DNA of 64,000 nucleotides, from positions 372,001-436,000 of the forward strand of contig JAENYP010000001.1 in NCBI GenBank assembly GCA_016841725.1, given 5' to 3'. The notes beneath the pieces were generated by a model. That model had not been told where the DNA came from. It saw only the letters and a list, made by a program, of their open reading frames with translations, and made no database searches. A program made the position numbers and the translations under genes. The stretch is from Thermincola carboxydiphila. Lineage in GTDB: Bacteria > Bacillota > Thermincolia > Thermincolales > UBA2595. Of this stretch, positions 51,218-59,860 are shown piece by piece. The first letter of the stretch is position 1, and every line of letters starts with the position of its first letter.

Positions 51218-51859
51218 TCACCTGTTAACGCCCTCTTCCTCTACCAGGAGCGGCGCCTCCGGGTCGGCATTGCGCTGAATCCGGTACCGGTGGGTACGGC
51301 TGTTTTCGGCAACAATTATACTCTCCACCTTATCCACCGCTTCTTCTAACACATTATTTACCACTACATAATTATATTCATGCAGAAAAGATAATTCCTC
51401 CATGGACTTGCCCAGTCTTTTGCTGATAACTTCCATTGAATCTGTGCCTCTGCCTGTTATCCGCGCTCTGAGTGCTTCCATGGACGGTGGAACCACAAAA
51501 ATATATATACCTTCCGGAGCTTTTTGCTTTACCTTAAGGGCACCCTTAATGTCAATTTCCAGCAAGACATCCCTGCCCTGAGCTAAAGCGGCGTCAACCG
51601 GAGCTTTGGGAGTCCCGTAATAATTATCATATACAGGCGCCCATTCCAGAAACTCGTCCCGGGCCAGCATTGCTTCAAAATCTGTTTTGTCCTTAAAGTG
51701 ATATTCCTTTCCATCTGTTTCGCCGACTCTAGGTAGTCTGGTAGTGGCAGAAACCGAAAGAAATATATCAGGTCTCCGCTTTAAGAGGGACTTGCAAATA
51801 GTCCCTTTCCCTGTACCCGACGGACCTGAAATCACAATAAGCAAACCCGGTACTGTCAT
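51218..51859 (-). CDS. gmk: Guanylate kinase
   Basis: 213 residues. Walker A SGPSGTGKGTICKSL near residue 10, GMP-binding TTRLPRVGETDGKEYHF near 39 and EWAPVYDNYYGTPK near 72, LEIDIKGALKVK near 101, and the lid RITGRGTDS near 132. It phosphorylates GMP to GDP. The frame begins ATG 51859; RemA ends 24 bases upstream. It links nucleotide metabolism to the RNA polymerase and CoA genes that follow. Confidence 0.97.
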   Translation of the reverse strand: MTVPGLLIVISGPSGTGKGTICKSLLKRRPDIFLSVSATTRLPRVGETDGKEYHFKDKTDFEAMLARDEFLEWAPVYDNYYGTPKAPVDAALAQGRDVLLEIDIKGALKVKQKAPEGIYIFVVPPSMEALRARITGRGTDSMEVISKRLGKSMEELSFLHEYNYVVVNNVLEEAVDKVESIIVAENSRTHRYRIQRNADPEAPLLVEEEGVNR

Positions 51860-51882
51860 ACCACCATTCCCCTCTATTAAAT

Positions 51883-52155
51883 TTAGTCTGTCGGGTCTTC
51901 CTGGTGCGAATTATCCTTGTTTGACAGACGGTGAGCAACTGTTTCCGGCTGAACCGCCGAAAGAATGACATGGTCACTGTCAGTAATAATAACAGCCCTG
52001 GTTCTCCGTCCATATGTCGCATCAATCAGCATGCCGCGATCCCGGGCTTCGGTTATAATCCTTTTTATCGGCGCCGATTCAGGGCTGACAATTGCAATAA
52101 TCCTATTGGCAGAAACGATATTGCCAAAACCGATATTAATTAATTTGATATCCAT
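51883..52155 (-). CDS. remA: RemA-type regulatory protein (DUF370)
   Basis: 90 residues. The family block [29 protein letters not shown] opens it, followed by [32 protein letters not shown], seen here in pieces around residues 45-80. RemA proteins form rings with an arginine-rich surface and bind DNA to control biofilm matrix and osmoprotection genes in Bacillus. In Clostridia its target is not known. The position ahead of gmk is conserved. GGAGGA precedes the ATG. Confidence 0.93.
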   Translation of the reverse strand: MDIKLINIGFGNIVSANRIIAIVSPESAPIKRIITEARDRGMLIDATYGRRTRAVIITDSDHVILSAVQPETVAHRLSNKDNSHQEDPTD

Positions 52156-52266
52156 GAAATCTTCCTCCTCAAATGGTAATTAGTAAAAACCTGTTTTCTG
52201 CGGGTACTTGATAATATTTTCCCCGACAAACCTCCTTTTACTCGAAAAAGTATGTATTACTCACAG

Positions 52267-53145
52267 TTATTCTATATTCTGCACCTGTTCTCTTATTTTC
52301 TCCACTTCACTCTTTGCTTTGATTACCATGGAGGTTATGTTAACATCATTGGCCTTGGAGCCAATTGTATTGAACTCCCGGTTAAGTTCCTGGACCAGAA
52401 AATCAAGTTTTCTGCCGGCAGGTTCGTTCTGTGACATTGTTGTCCGAAGTTCCTCGAAATGGCTTCTGAGCCTCACCAGTTCCTCAGATATGTTGCTGCG
52501 GTCGGCAAAAACAGCAAGCTCAGAGGCCAGTCTGGCTTCATCAATATCAACCTCTGCATCTAATTCCTTTAGCCTTGTCTTCAGTTTTTCGCGGTACTCG
52601 GAGACAACTGCCGGAGCTCTCCCGGTTATTGTTTCAGTGTACTCCTCCAGCCTGCCGGTGCGCATGAGCAGGTCTTCTCTAAGCCTGCTGCCTTCGGTTG
52701 AACGCATTTCCACAATCTTCTCCACGGCTTCCTCAACCGCCTTTTGCAGTACCGGCCAGATAATGTCGAGATCCTCCTGAACATCTTCGGTTATAATCAC
52801 ATCCGGAAGTCTGGCTATATCAATTATTCCGGGTTTCCCCGAGATCCCCAGGGTTCCCCCTAATTCCTCCAATGCACTATAATAAGCCATTGCCAGGTCT
52901 TTGTCAACTTGAATTGATTTATTTCCCCTGCCCCGATCGCTGACATTTATAAAAACATCCAGCCTGCCCCTGGAGACATATTCCTGAATTAATTTTCTGA
53001 TACGGTCCTCCAGGGCTATATAATACTTGGGCATTCTTACTACAACTTCACAAAACCGGTGGTTTACGGACTTGATTTCCACCGTAAAAGCCTTTTCCTG
53101 AGTTTCGTTCTCGCCCCTGCCGTAGCCGGTCATACTCTTCACCAT
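52267..53145 (-). CDS. yicC: YicC-family endoribonuclease
   Basis: 292 residues starting MVKSMTGYGRGE, the diagnostic N-terminus. The C-terminal DUF1732 block is RLRSHFEELRTTMSQNEPAGRKLDFLVQELNREFNTIGSKAND in pieces (about 222-268). E. coli YicC is a ring-shaped endoribonuclease linked to small-RNA decay. It precedes remA and gmk, a gene order well conserved in Firmicutes. A 413-base intergenic region lies upstream. Confidence 0.93.
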   Translation of the reverse strand: MVKSMTGYGRGENETQEKAFTVEIKSVNHRFCEVVVRMPKYYIALEDRIRKLIQEYVSRGRLDVFINVSDRGRGNKSIQVDKDLAMAYYSALEELGGTLGISGKPGIIDIARLPDVIITEDVQEDLDIIWPVLQKAVEEAVEKIVEMRSTEGSRLREDLLMRTGRLEEYTETITGRAPAVVSEYREKLKTRLKELDAEVDIDEARLASELAVFADRSNISEELVRLRSHFEELRTTMSQNEPAGRKLDFLVQELNREFNTIGSKANDVNITSMVIKAKSEVEKIREQVQNIE

Positions 53146-53414
53146 ATCTGTTTTAATTCAACCCCTTTTTGTCTTATTATGTACTGTTTTATGTAATATT
53201 TTGTGTTTTATCGTTATGTTCTTTTATTGCTCATTATTTCCAGAACCTGCACAAAAATTATAGTTCTACTTAATATGAAAAATTCCTTTTTAAATATTGA
53301 AAAATCACAATATCTCCTCCGGCAATTCCTATATTTCTACATTCTACCGCTTTTTCCTGCAACATTATGTATAACTCCACATACAAATCCACTGCCTGCC
53401 CCGGTTTTCCCAGG
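53146..53414. other. AT-rich intergenic region upstream of yicC
   Basis: About 270 bases without a credible gene. A 101-codon frame (53203-53508) is hydrophobic and Pro-rich and runs through the dapL terminator, so it is not coding. The promoter of the yicC operon should be here; no clear -35/-10 pair was picked. Confidence 0.4.
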
Positions 53415-53457
53415 CGGAAAGAAAGGCTGCCCCCATTTACACACTTTGGGACAGCCT
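53415..53457 (-). terminator. Terminator of dapL
   Basis: AGGCTGTCCC (53448-53457) pairs with GGGGGCAGCCT (53424-53434) around a 13-base loop, followed by TTCTTTC on the minus strand. It is 100 bases beyond the dapL stop, after the repeat array. Confidence 0.7.
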
Positions 53458-53490
53458 CATCGATGTTATGGTAGTTTTTTTAAACCCCGG

Positions 53491-53594
53491 TGGTCCTATA
53501 TTCTTTAAAATTCCAATAGTCCTATATTCTTTTAAATTCTAATAGTCCAATATTCTTCTTAAAATTCTAATGGTCCTATACTCTTCTTGAAACG
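53491..53594. repeat. 26-28-bp tandem repeat (about 4 copies) across the dapL stop
   Basis: Units at 53491-53516, 53517-53542, 53543-53570 and 53571-53594 share (T)AGTCC-TATATTCTT-TTAAA-ATTCTAA on the plus strand. The dapL stop (53559-53561) is in the third unit; the coding copy specifies KKSIGPLEF, and the copies beyond the stop still decode to close variants (KNIGLLEF, KRI-DYWNF). Confidence 0.88.
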
Positions 53595-54731
53595 TTCAAT
53601 GGCTTCTTCCATACGCTCCTTTTCCACTGTCAGGGCAATCCGGAAGAAACCTTCTCCATATTCACCATAGCCATTGCCTGGGGTTATTACCACCCCGGTC
53701 TTTTCAAACACCATCTCAGCAAAAGAAATTGAGGTATATCCCTTGGGCACAGGCACCCATACATAAATGGTTGCCTTTGGCATCTCAAGGTTCCAACCCA
53801 TGCTGTTCAAGCCGTCAATGACAATTTTAGCCCGTTCCTTATATATCTCGCTCATTTCAGCCGGACAATCCTGTGGACCTGACAGGGCAGCTATCCCGGC
53901 ATACTGTACTGCCTGGAAGGCCCCTGAATCCACATTTGATTTGATCCTGCCAAGAGCCTCAACAACGCTGGGATTGCCAACAGCCCAGGCAATCCGCCAT
54001 CCGGTCATGTTAAAGGATTTTGAAAGTGAGCCAAACTCAATACCCACATCCTTGGCTCCGGGATACTCTAAAAAGCTGGGCGGTCTGTATCCGTCAAAGG
54101 CAATTTCCTGATAAGCCGCATCATGACATATAATTATATCATATTTCCGGGCAAATTCGATTAACTTCTTGTAAAAATCATCATTGGCAATTGCCCCGGT
54201 AGGATTATTGGGGTAATTGACAAACATCAGTTTTGCCCTTTGGGCAATATTTACCGGAATTGCATCCAGGTCAGGCAGGAAACCGTTTTCGGCCTTTAGA
54301 GGCATTGTATACGACTCTGCCCCTGCCAGCAGCGCTCCAATACCATATACCGGGTAGCCGGGGTCAGGAATCAGGGCAACATCTCCCGGGTCCAGGTAAC
54401 ATAATGAAATATGGGCAATACCTTCTTTTGAACCTATCAGGGTAACCACTTCGCTCTTAGGGTCAAGGCCCACCCCGAATCTTTCCTTATAGTATTGTGC
54501 CACTGCCTCACGATATTTAAGCATTCCCACCGAGGACGGGTAGCGGTGATTCTCCGGGTTATGTGCCTGTTCACAAAGCTTGTCAATAATATGTCCGGGA
54601 GTAGGCCGGTCGGGATCCCCGATACCCAGGCTGATAACATCTACCCCTTCGGACTTTGCCTTTTCAATAGTCTTTTCAATACGGGCAAACAGGTATGGTG
54701 GTAACTGTTTGATTCTTTTTGCCTCTTCCAC
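53559..54731 (-). CDS. dapL: LL-diaminopimelate aminotransferase
   Basis: 390 residues of the DapL (class I aminotransferase) family. Signature pieces are [12 protein letters not shown] near residue 35, [12 protein letters not shown] near 171, [12 protein letters not shown] near 202 and the PLP lysine in [16 protein letters not shown] near 234. It makes LL-DAP directly from tetrahydrodipicolinate in the lysine and peptidoglycan pathway; DapF next door epimerises the product. The start is GTG 54731, with GGAGG 11 bases before. The last residues KKSIGPLEF lie in a tandem repeat. Confidence 0.93.
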   Translation of the reverse strand: MEEAKRIKQLPPYLFARIEKTIEKAKSEGVDVISLGIGDPDRPTPGHIIDKLCEQAHNPENHRYPSSVGMLKYREAVAQYYKERFGVGLDPKSEVVTLIGSKEGIAHISLCYLDPGDVALIPDPGYPVYGIGALLAGAESYTMPLKAENGFLPDLDAIPVNIAQRAKLMFVNYPNNPTGAIANDDFYKKLIEFARKYDIIICHDAAYQEIAFDGYRPPSFLEYPGAKDVGIEFGSLSKSFNMTGWRIAWAVGNPSVVEALGRIKSNVDSGAFQAVQYAGIAALSGPQDCPAEMSEIYKERAKIVIDGLNSMGWNLEMPKATIYVWVPVPKGYTSISFAEMVFEKTGVVITPGNGYGEYGEGFFRIALTVEKERMEEAIERFKKSIGPLEF

Positions 54732-54779
54732 TTAATAAAAACCTCCTTATATTTATGGGCAGCAGCCGGTCTGTCTGCC

Positions 54780-55607
54780 TTAATATTCTCCGGTAAATAC
54801 GTATTCAGCCGGGCCGGTCATATAAACGTGGTTATTATTTGCCCACTCTATAACAAGGTCACCCCCTGCCAGGTGAACCGTTACCTTCCTGTCCGTGAGA
54901 CTGTTTAAAACACACGCTACCCCGGTAGCACAAGCTCCTGTACCGCAAGCCAGGGTCTCCCCGGCTCCCCGTTCCCAGACACGCATATTAACCTCCTGCC
55001 TGTTAATTACGTGTACAAATTCAACATTTGTCTTCCTGGGGAAAACCGGGTGACTTTCCAGGGCCGGACCAACCTGTGACAGGGGCACCTTATTTACGTC
55101 ACTGACAAAAGTAATGCAATGGGGATTTCCCATTGATACACACGTTACCCTGTATTTCTCTTCATCTACCGCTACAGGTTCATCAACTACCCTGCCTGCA
55201 GCGCCCTCCATGGGGATTAACCCCCTTTCCAGGCGGGGTTCACCCATATCTACCTTAACCGAGGTCACCCTTTCACCATCCATGACCAATTCGGGGATGA
55301 TTATGCCGGCAAGGGTCTCCACTGTAAGTACCTTTTTCCTGACAATATTATGTTCATAAATATACCTGGCAAAACACCTTATTGCATTTCCGCACATTTC
55401 AGGCTCACTGCCGTCGGGATTAAATATCTGCATCCGGATATCGGCTTCCCGGGAGGGAATAATTAGTACCAGGCCGTCAGCTCCGATACCGAAATGTCTA
55501 TCACAAACTTTCCTCGATAATTCACCCAAATCCCCTGATAATTCATGTTCCAAAGAATTGACCAGGACAAAATCGTTACCCAGTCCCTGCATCTTGGTAA
55601 ACTTCAT
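54780..55607 (-). CDS. dapF: Diaminopimelate epimerase
   Basis: 275 residues from ATG 55607 (AGGGGGTGG just upstream; family start [12 protein letters not shown]). Both catalytic cysteines are visible: [12 protein letters not shown] near residue 71 and [12 protein letters not shown] near 216. It converts LL-DAP to meso-DAP for lysine and cell wall. Cotranscribed with dapL, 48 bases downstream. Confidence 0.96.
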   Translation of the reverse strand: MKFTKMQGLGNDFVLVNSLEHELSGDLGELSRKVCDRHFGIGADGLVLIIPSREADIRMQIFNPDGSEPEMCGNAIRCFARYIYEHNIVRKKVLTVETLAGIIIPELVMDGERVTSVKVDMGEPRLERGLIPMEGAAGRVVDEPVAVDEEKYRVTCVSMGNPHCITFVSDVNKVPLSQVGPALESHPVFPRKTNVEFVHVINRQEVNMRVWERGAGETLACGTGACATGVACVLNSLTDRKVTVHLAGGDLVIEWANNNHVYMTGPAEYVFTGEY

Positions 55608-55717
55608 TTCTTCCACCCCCTTCTACCAAAAAGGCTTGGCTTGCACCAAGCATCAGAGCCAGTATTTCTATTTTTATATCTTATAACAACTTTTTCCGTT
55701 TTGCAACACCTCACACA

Positions 55718-55729
55718 ATTGTATACAAT
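55718..55729. promoter_or_regulatory. ATTGTATACAAT palindrome between dapF and rqcH
   Basis: A perfect 12-bp palindrome in the divergent intergenic region, 110 bases before dapF and just upstream of the rqcH promoter. TTGT-N2-ACAA sites are typical for GntR/FadR-type repressors; no such regulator is adjacent. It could be chance in AT-rich DNA. Confidence 0.35.
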
Positions 55730-55753
55730 ATATAGCTGTTTACGGCAAGCGAA

Positions 55754-55783
55754 TTGACTGGTTTTTCAATAGAGTGTTATACT
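55754..55783 (+). promoter_or_regulatory. Promoter of rqcH
   Basis: TTGACT (55754-55759), an 18-base spacer, TATACT (55778-55783), 50 bases before the rqcH ATG, which has AGAGGGGTGA in front. Confidence 0.65.
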
Positions 55784-55832
55784 ATAATGGCCGAAAGTAC
55801 TTCATACTATTCTAAAAAAGAGGGGTGATCTG

Positions 55833-57587
55833 ATGGCTTTTGACGGACTGGTAATGGCCGCTGTCCGGGAAGAACTCAATAGAACCGTTATTGGCGGCCG
55901 GATTGAGAAAATATACCAGCCCCTGGCCAGGGAAATACTCCTGGTAATTCATAAGGACCGCACCAAGCACCGGCTCCTGATATCGGCAGATGCCGGCAAG
56001 GCCCGGATACATGTTACAAAAACCGTGAGGGAGAATCCCCTAACCCCTCCCCTGTTTTGCATGGTCCTGAGGAAACACCTTGAAGGGGGAAAAATCGCCG
56101 GCATTGACCAGCCCGGTCTGGAAAGAATCCTGAAAATACGGGTAGAGGCAACAGACGAACTGGGTATCCTGGCGGAAAAAACACTGATATGTGAGGTTAT
56201 GGGAAAACACAGTAATGTTATCCTGGTTAATCCCAGTACCAACACTATCCTTGACGGAATCGGCCGTTATTCATATGCCACCAGCAGGCACCGTGAGGTA
56301 CTGCCCGGCAGGCAGTATGTACCCCCACCGGAATCAGAAAAACAGGACCCGTCTATTGTATCTGAAGACATATTCCGCTCAAGACTGTGGGACCCATCCC
56401 AGGACCTGCCTGTTGAGAAAATGCTGCTTAACAGCTTTGACGGGCTCAGCCCGCAGACCTGCAGAGAAATTGTTGCCCGGGCCGGGCTTGAACCCGCTGT
56501 CGGCAGCCAGTCTCTCGGTGAACTCGAGCTGAACCTGCTCTGGAACGTGTTTAAAACAATTCAGGAACAACTCAGGTCAGGTGAGTTTAAGCCGGTAGTC
56601 TGCTATAAGGATAACACTCCGGCTGCCTTCTCGGCAGTGAGCCTGACCCATCTTCCTGAAGCCTGCTGCAAACAGGGAGGCATCAGTGAAGTTATTGATG
56701 AATTCTATTCGGTAAAGGAGCGCCGGGAACAATTCCGGCAGGAGGCAGCCAACCTGCTGAAAACATTGAAAAATGAAATTAAGAAAGCCGGGAAAAAGCA
56801 TGCCATACACACCCTGAACCTGGAGAAAGCCGCTGATGCCGAAAAACTGAAGATTTTCGGTGAACTAATTACCGCAAATTTGTTCCGGATACCGGAGCGT
56901 GCCGATACTGTTGAACTGGAGAATTATTATGACCCGGAGGGGAAAACAGTCCTGATTCCTCTGGACCCCCGTTTTTCTGTGACCAAAAATGCCCAGCTGT
57001 ATTTTAAGAAATACACTAAAGCCCGCCAGGCAGGCATAATAGCCCGGAACTATCTTCTGGAAACCGGAGCTGAACTGGATTATCTGGAATCTGTCGTCAC
57101 CGCCGCCGAGCACGCTGAAAACATGACTGAGCTTAAGGAAATAAGAGCAGAACTTATCAAAGAAGGTTACCTTAAACCGGAAAAAACCGGTTCCAAAAAC
57201 GCTAAAAAACAAGAAACACAGGCTTCCAAACCGGAACCAATGAAAATTAAAACAGCAGAAGGATTCGAAATACTGGTAGGCCGCAACAACCGGCAAAACG
57301 ACTACCTGACCATGAAGTTGGCCCAGCCGGACGACCTCTGGCTGCACGTTAAGGATATCCCGGGTTCCCATATTGTTGTCAGAAACCACCAAACTGCCGG
57401 AGTAGTTCCGGACCATGTTATCGAAAGGGCTGCAGAGGTGGCTGCATACTATTCCCGGGCGCGGGAATCATCAAAGGTACCGGTGGATTATACTTTGCGG
57501 AAAAATGTCCGCAAACCCAAAAGCGCCAAACCTGGGATGGTCATTTATGACAGTCAGAAAACGGTCTTTGTGGAACCAAAACCATAA
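55833..57587 (+). CDS. rqcH: RqcH / NFACT-family ribosome quality control protein
   Basis: 584 residues. The NFACT-N domain (about 1-180; MAFDGLVMAAVREELN, GGRIEKIYQP, RLHITK-like HVTK), helix-hairpin-helix (FDGLSPQTCREIVARAG near 205), a long coiled coil (about 285-450) and the C-terminal NFACT-R domain with DDLWLHVKDIPGSHIVVRN near 508. RqcH binds stalled 50S subunits and recruits Ala-tRNA to add C-terminal alanine tails for degradation. Earlier annotation calls it fibronectin-binding. It is the only plus-strand gene in this neighbourhood and has its own promoter and terminator. Confidence 0.94.
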   Translation: MAFDGLVMAAVREELNRTVIGGRIEKIYQPLAREILLVIHKDRTKHRLLISADAGKARIHVTKTVRENPLTPPLFCMVLRKHLEGGKIAGIDQPGLERILKIRVEATDELGILAEKTLICEVMGKHSNVILVNPSTNTILDGIGRYSYATSRHREVLPGRQYVPPPESEKQDPSIVSEDIFRSRLWDPSQDLPVEKMLLNSFDGLSPQTCREIVARAGLEPAVGSQSLGELELNLLWNVFKTIQEQLRSGEFKPVVCYKDNTPAAFSAVSLTHLPEACCKQGGISEVIDEFYSVKERREQFRQEAANLLKTLKNEIKKAGKKHAIHTLNLEKAADAEKLKIFGELITANLFRIPERADTVELENYYDPEGKTVLIPLDPRFSVTKNAQLYFKKYTKARQAGIIARNYLLETGAELDYLESVVTAAEHAENMTELKEIRAELIKEGYLKPEKTGSKNAKKQETQASKPEPMKIKTAEGFEILVGRNNRQNDYLTMKLAQPDDLWLHVKDIPGSHIVVRNHQTAGVVPDHVIERAAEVAAYYSRARESSKVPVDYTLRKNVRKPKSAKPGMVIYDSQKTVFVEPKP

Positions 57588-57617
57588 TAAAAAATTTATA
57601 CTTTCCTATACGTTAAA

Positions 57618-57662
57618 AAAATGCAGTGAGTCAGCCGTTGCAAGGCTGACTCACTGCATTTT
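57618..57662. terminator. Bidirectional 19-bp perfect terminator hairpin
   Basis: AAAATGCAGTGAGTCAGCC (57618-57636) pairs perfectly with 57644-57662 around GTTGCAA. Flanking A and T runs suit both directions. It separates rqcH from the convergent membrane-protein gene. Confidence 0.9.
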
Positions 57663-57696
57663 ATCAGCAGACAGTTGGTGCCATAATTTCTGCCTA

Positions 57697-58023
57697 TTAA
57701 TCATTAAAAGCAAGGTAACCGGGAATAATAAAGTTTACAACAGGAATAAGCATCAAAATACCCAGCCAGCCTTCCTTGCCGCGAGCCTTGGCAATTTCCA
57801 TCCAAACCAGGACCGTAATAACAATATTGACCAGTGGGATTAAAAATAATAAAAGCCACCACCCGGGTTTACCGGCAATCTTACACATCAGATAAATATT
57901 GGCAATGGGAATCCAGGCAAGCCATCCATTCTCAGTATTGGTTTTATTGGCCAAAGTCTGCAGAGCATATGACATATAAGCATAAATTCCAACAGAAATT
58001 ATTAACGAGAATAAATCTTCCAT
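57697..58023 (-). CDS. DUF5684-like small membrane protein
   Basis: 108 residues with three to four membrane helices. Recognisable DUF5684-type pieces are GWLAWIPIANIYLMCKIAGKPGWW (split near residues 33-56) and IVITVLVWMEIAKARGKEGWLG near 68-88. No catalytic residues are seen and the family has no known role. It is second of a two-gene unit with the membrane protein upstream (five bases apart). AAAGGAG precedes the ATG. Confidence 0.72.
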   Translation of the reverse strand: MEDLFSLIISVGIYAYMSYALQTLANKTNTENGWLAWIPIANIYLMCKIAGKPGWWLLLFLIPLVNIVITVLVWMEIAKARGKEGWLGILMLIPVVNFIIPGYLAFND

Positions 58024-58027
58024 TTCG

Positions 58028-58378
58028 TCACTCCTTTATATGTTCTTCTGCACTTTTCCCCTGAGTTATAATATGCATAAAATAGTAGACTGCCATTACA
58101 ATCACATTAAAGAAAAACATCAGGCACAGCCAAACGGTTTTTTCCGTATTCCCCAGCTTGGGGTTTCTGACCATGTGGCCCACATATACGATTATATTTA
58201 TCATAAAAGTAATAATAATTAAAACATAAACACCTATCAAACCTATAATAAGGTCCAGCGGAGGTTCTCCTTCCGGGTTTTGGACGGCAAACATAATGAG
58301 TTTCCCAAAGATTACAACCAGGAGAATAAACGGCAAAAAAGTTGAAAGTCCGATTAATACCTTTTTTCGTGTAGACAC
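58028..58378 (-). CDS. Small membrane protein of unknown function
   Basis: 116 residues with three helices (about 8-28, 40-65, 78-102). The segment NTEKTVWLCLMFFFNVIVMAVYYF resembles the phospholipase-D N-terminal membrane (PLDc_N) pattern, W-X-Y-F type, but is not a firm match. The start is GTG 58378, eight bases after GGGGAGG. Cotranscribed with the DUF5684-like gene, both probably in the cytoplasmic membrane. Confidence 0.6.
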   Translation of the reverse strand: MSTRKKVLIGLSTFLPFILLVVIFGKLIMFAVQNPEGEPPLDLIIGLIGVYVLIIITFMINIIVYVGHMVRNPKLGNTEKTVWLCLMFFFNVIVMAVYYFMHIITQGKSAEEHIKE

Positions 58379-58546
58379 ATTTTACACCTCCCCCCTCGAG
58401 AATATCTCTACTTTTTTCTACAAATATTCCTATTTTCCCTCTATAATCGCCTTATTTTTACTAATGGCAGTCGGACATCCAGCGGAAAAAAAAGACCCCT
58501 CACACGGTGTTCCATGTAACGGGTTCTTCATTTAACGGCTTTTCTC

Positions 58547-59122
58547 TTATACCTGTCTGCTGCCCGGTTTTACCACGGGCAGACCTTCTCTGCATAAAGG
58601 ACAGTCCCCGGGGTCATATGATTGTATTTCCATGGAGAGTACGGCTGCGGTTTTGACGCCAAAGTCCACCTTGCCATTGCTGCGGTCAACCAGGACACCA
58701 ACTCCGGCAACCTCGCCGCCTTTTTGACGAACTACCTCAATTACCTCTTTAACAGAGCCCCCGGTGGTGACTACATCCTCCACAACCAGTACTTTTTCAC
58801 CGGGTTCAATGATAAATCCCCGTCTCAGGGCCATTACTCCCTGTTCCCTTTCAGTAAATATTGTCCTGACCCCCATAGCCCTGCCAACTTCATAGGCTAC
58901 AATAATTCCTCCAAGGGCGGGGCCGATAACCGTATCCACCTTCATGCCCGCAAACCTTTCGGCAAGGTCACGGCACAGCTGAGACGCATATTCAGGGTAC
59001 TGCAGGACCTGGGCACACTGCATATACTGGCTGCTGTGCCTTCCTGAAGTCAACCGGAAGTGTCCCGTAAGAAGAGCCTTTGATTTGGTGAAAATTTCGA
59101 TAGCCTGTTCCTTTGTTAACAA
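58547..59122 (-). CDS. pyrE: Orotate phosphoribosyltransferase
   Basis: 191 residues. The PRPP-binding motif is VLVVEDVVTTGGSVKEVIE near residue 111, with TSGRHSSQYMQCAQ near 24 and GPALGGIIVAYE near 68. It converts orotate to OMP. The start is TTG 59122, after GGAGGAGGG, overlapping the pyrF stop by seven bases. It is the last gene of the visible pyr operon. A C-terminal tail with CPLCREGLP may bind a metal, as in some Clostridial homologues. Confidence 0.95.
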   Translation of the reverse strand: MLTKEQAIEIFTKSKALLTGHFRLTSGRHSSQYMQCAQVLQYPEYASQLCRDLAERFAGMKVDTVIGPALGGIIVAYEVGRAMGVRTIFTEREQGVMALRRGFIIEPGEKVLVVEDVVTTGGSVKEVIEVVRQKGGEVAGVGVLVDRSNGKVDFGVKTAAVLSMEIQSYDPGDCPLCREGLPVVKPGSRQV

Positions 59123-59844
59123 TTCAAACCCTCCTCCATTTCATCAACAATTCTTTTAGCTGCCTCCACTGGGTCAGCAGCCCCTGTTATCGGCCTGCCA
59201 ACCACCAGATAACTGGCGCCTGCCTTAACTGCCTCTGCCGGTGTCATTACCCGTTTCTGGTCATTCACGGCTGCCCACACAGGACGCACTCCCGGAGTAA
59301 TAATCACAAAATCCGGACCGCAGGCTTCCCTGATAGCGGTTATTTCTTTGGGAGAAGCGACTACGCCGTTCAGTCCTGAACCCTGTGCCAGCCTGGCCCA
59401 GCGGACAACCTGGGCGGCCACGGTTCCGGAAACGCCCATTTCATCGTTCAGGATATCCTGATTAATGCTGGTCAAAACGGTGACCCCGATTACCAGCGGC
59501 TTGGGGTCACCTGATTTAGCGCTCTCCGCTGCGGTAAACTCTACGGCCTTTTGCATCATTTCTGAGCCCCCGGCTATATGTACATTATACATAAATACTT
59601 TCATCCGGGTCAGCACAGCCCCTGCCTTTCCCACCGTATTAGGAATATCATGCAGCTTCAGGTCCAGAAAGACCCTGCCGCCAAGGCTGTGAATTCTCCT
59701 GACAACCTCCGGCCCTGCACTGTTAAACAACTGCATCCCAATCTTGAATACCCCGACATGGTCCTGGAGCATTGCCACAAGTTTTTCAGCCTCTTTTACA
59801 GTATCAACATCCAGAGCTATAATCAGCCTGTCTTTTGCAGACAT
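59116..59844 (-). CDS. pyrF: Orotidine 5'-phosphate decarboxylase
   Basis: 242 residues from ATG 59844, which follows GGAGGTG; the longer frame to 59889 has no ribosome binding site and overlaps pyrD. The catalytic segment is FLDLKLHDIPNTV near residue 57 (Lys-Asp-Lys-Asp network), with IIALDVDT near 7 and TPGVRP near 184. It decarboxylates OMP to UMP. Overlaps pyrE. Confidence 0.95.
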   Translation of the reverse strand: MSAKDRLIIALDVDTVKEAEKLVAMLQDHVGVFKIGMQLFNSAGPEVVRRIHSLGGRVFLDLKLHDIPNTVGKAGAVLTRMKVFMYNVHIAGGSEMMQKAVEFTAAESAKSGDPKPLVIGVTVLTSINQDILNDEMGVSGTVAAQVVRWARLAQGSGLNGVVASPKEITAIREACGPDFVIITPGVRPVWAAVNDQKRVMTPAEAVKAGASYLVVGRPITGAADPVEAAKRIVDEMEEGLNC

Positions 59845-59860
59845 ATCGTACACCTCCAAA

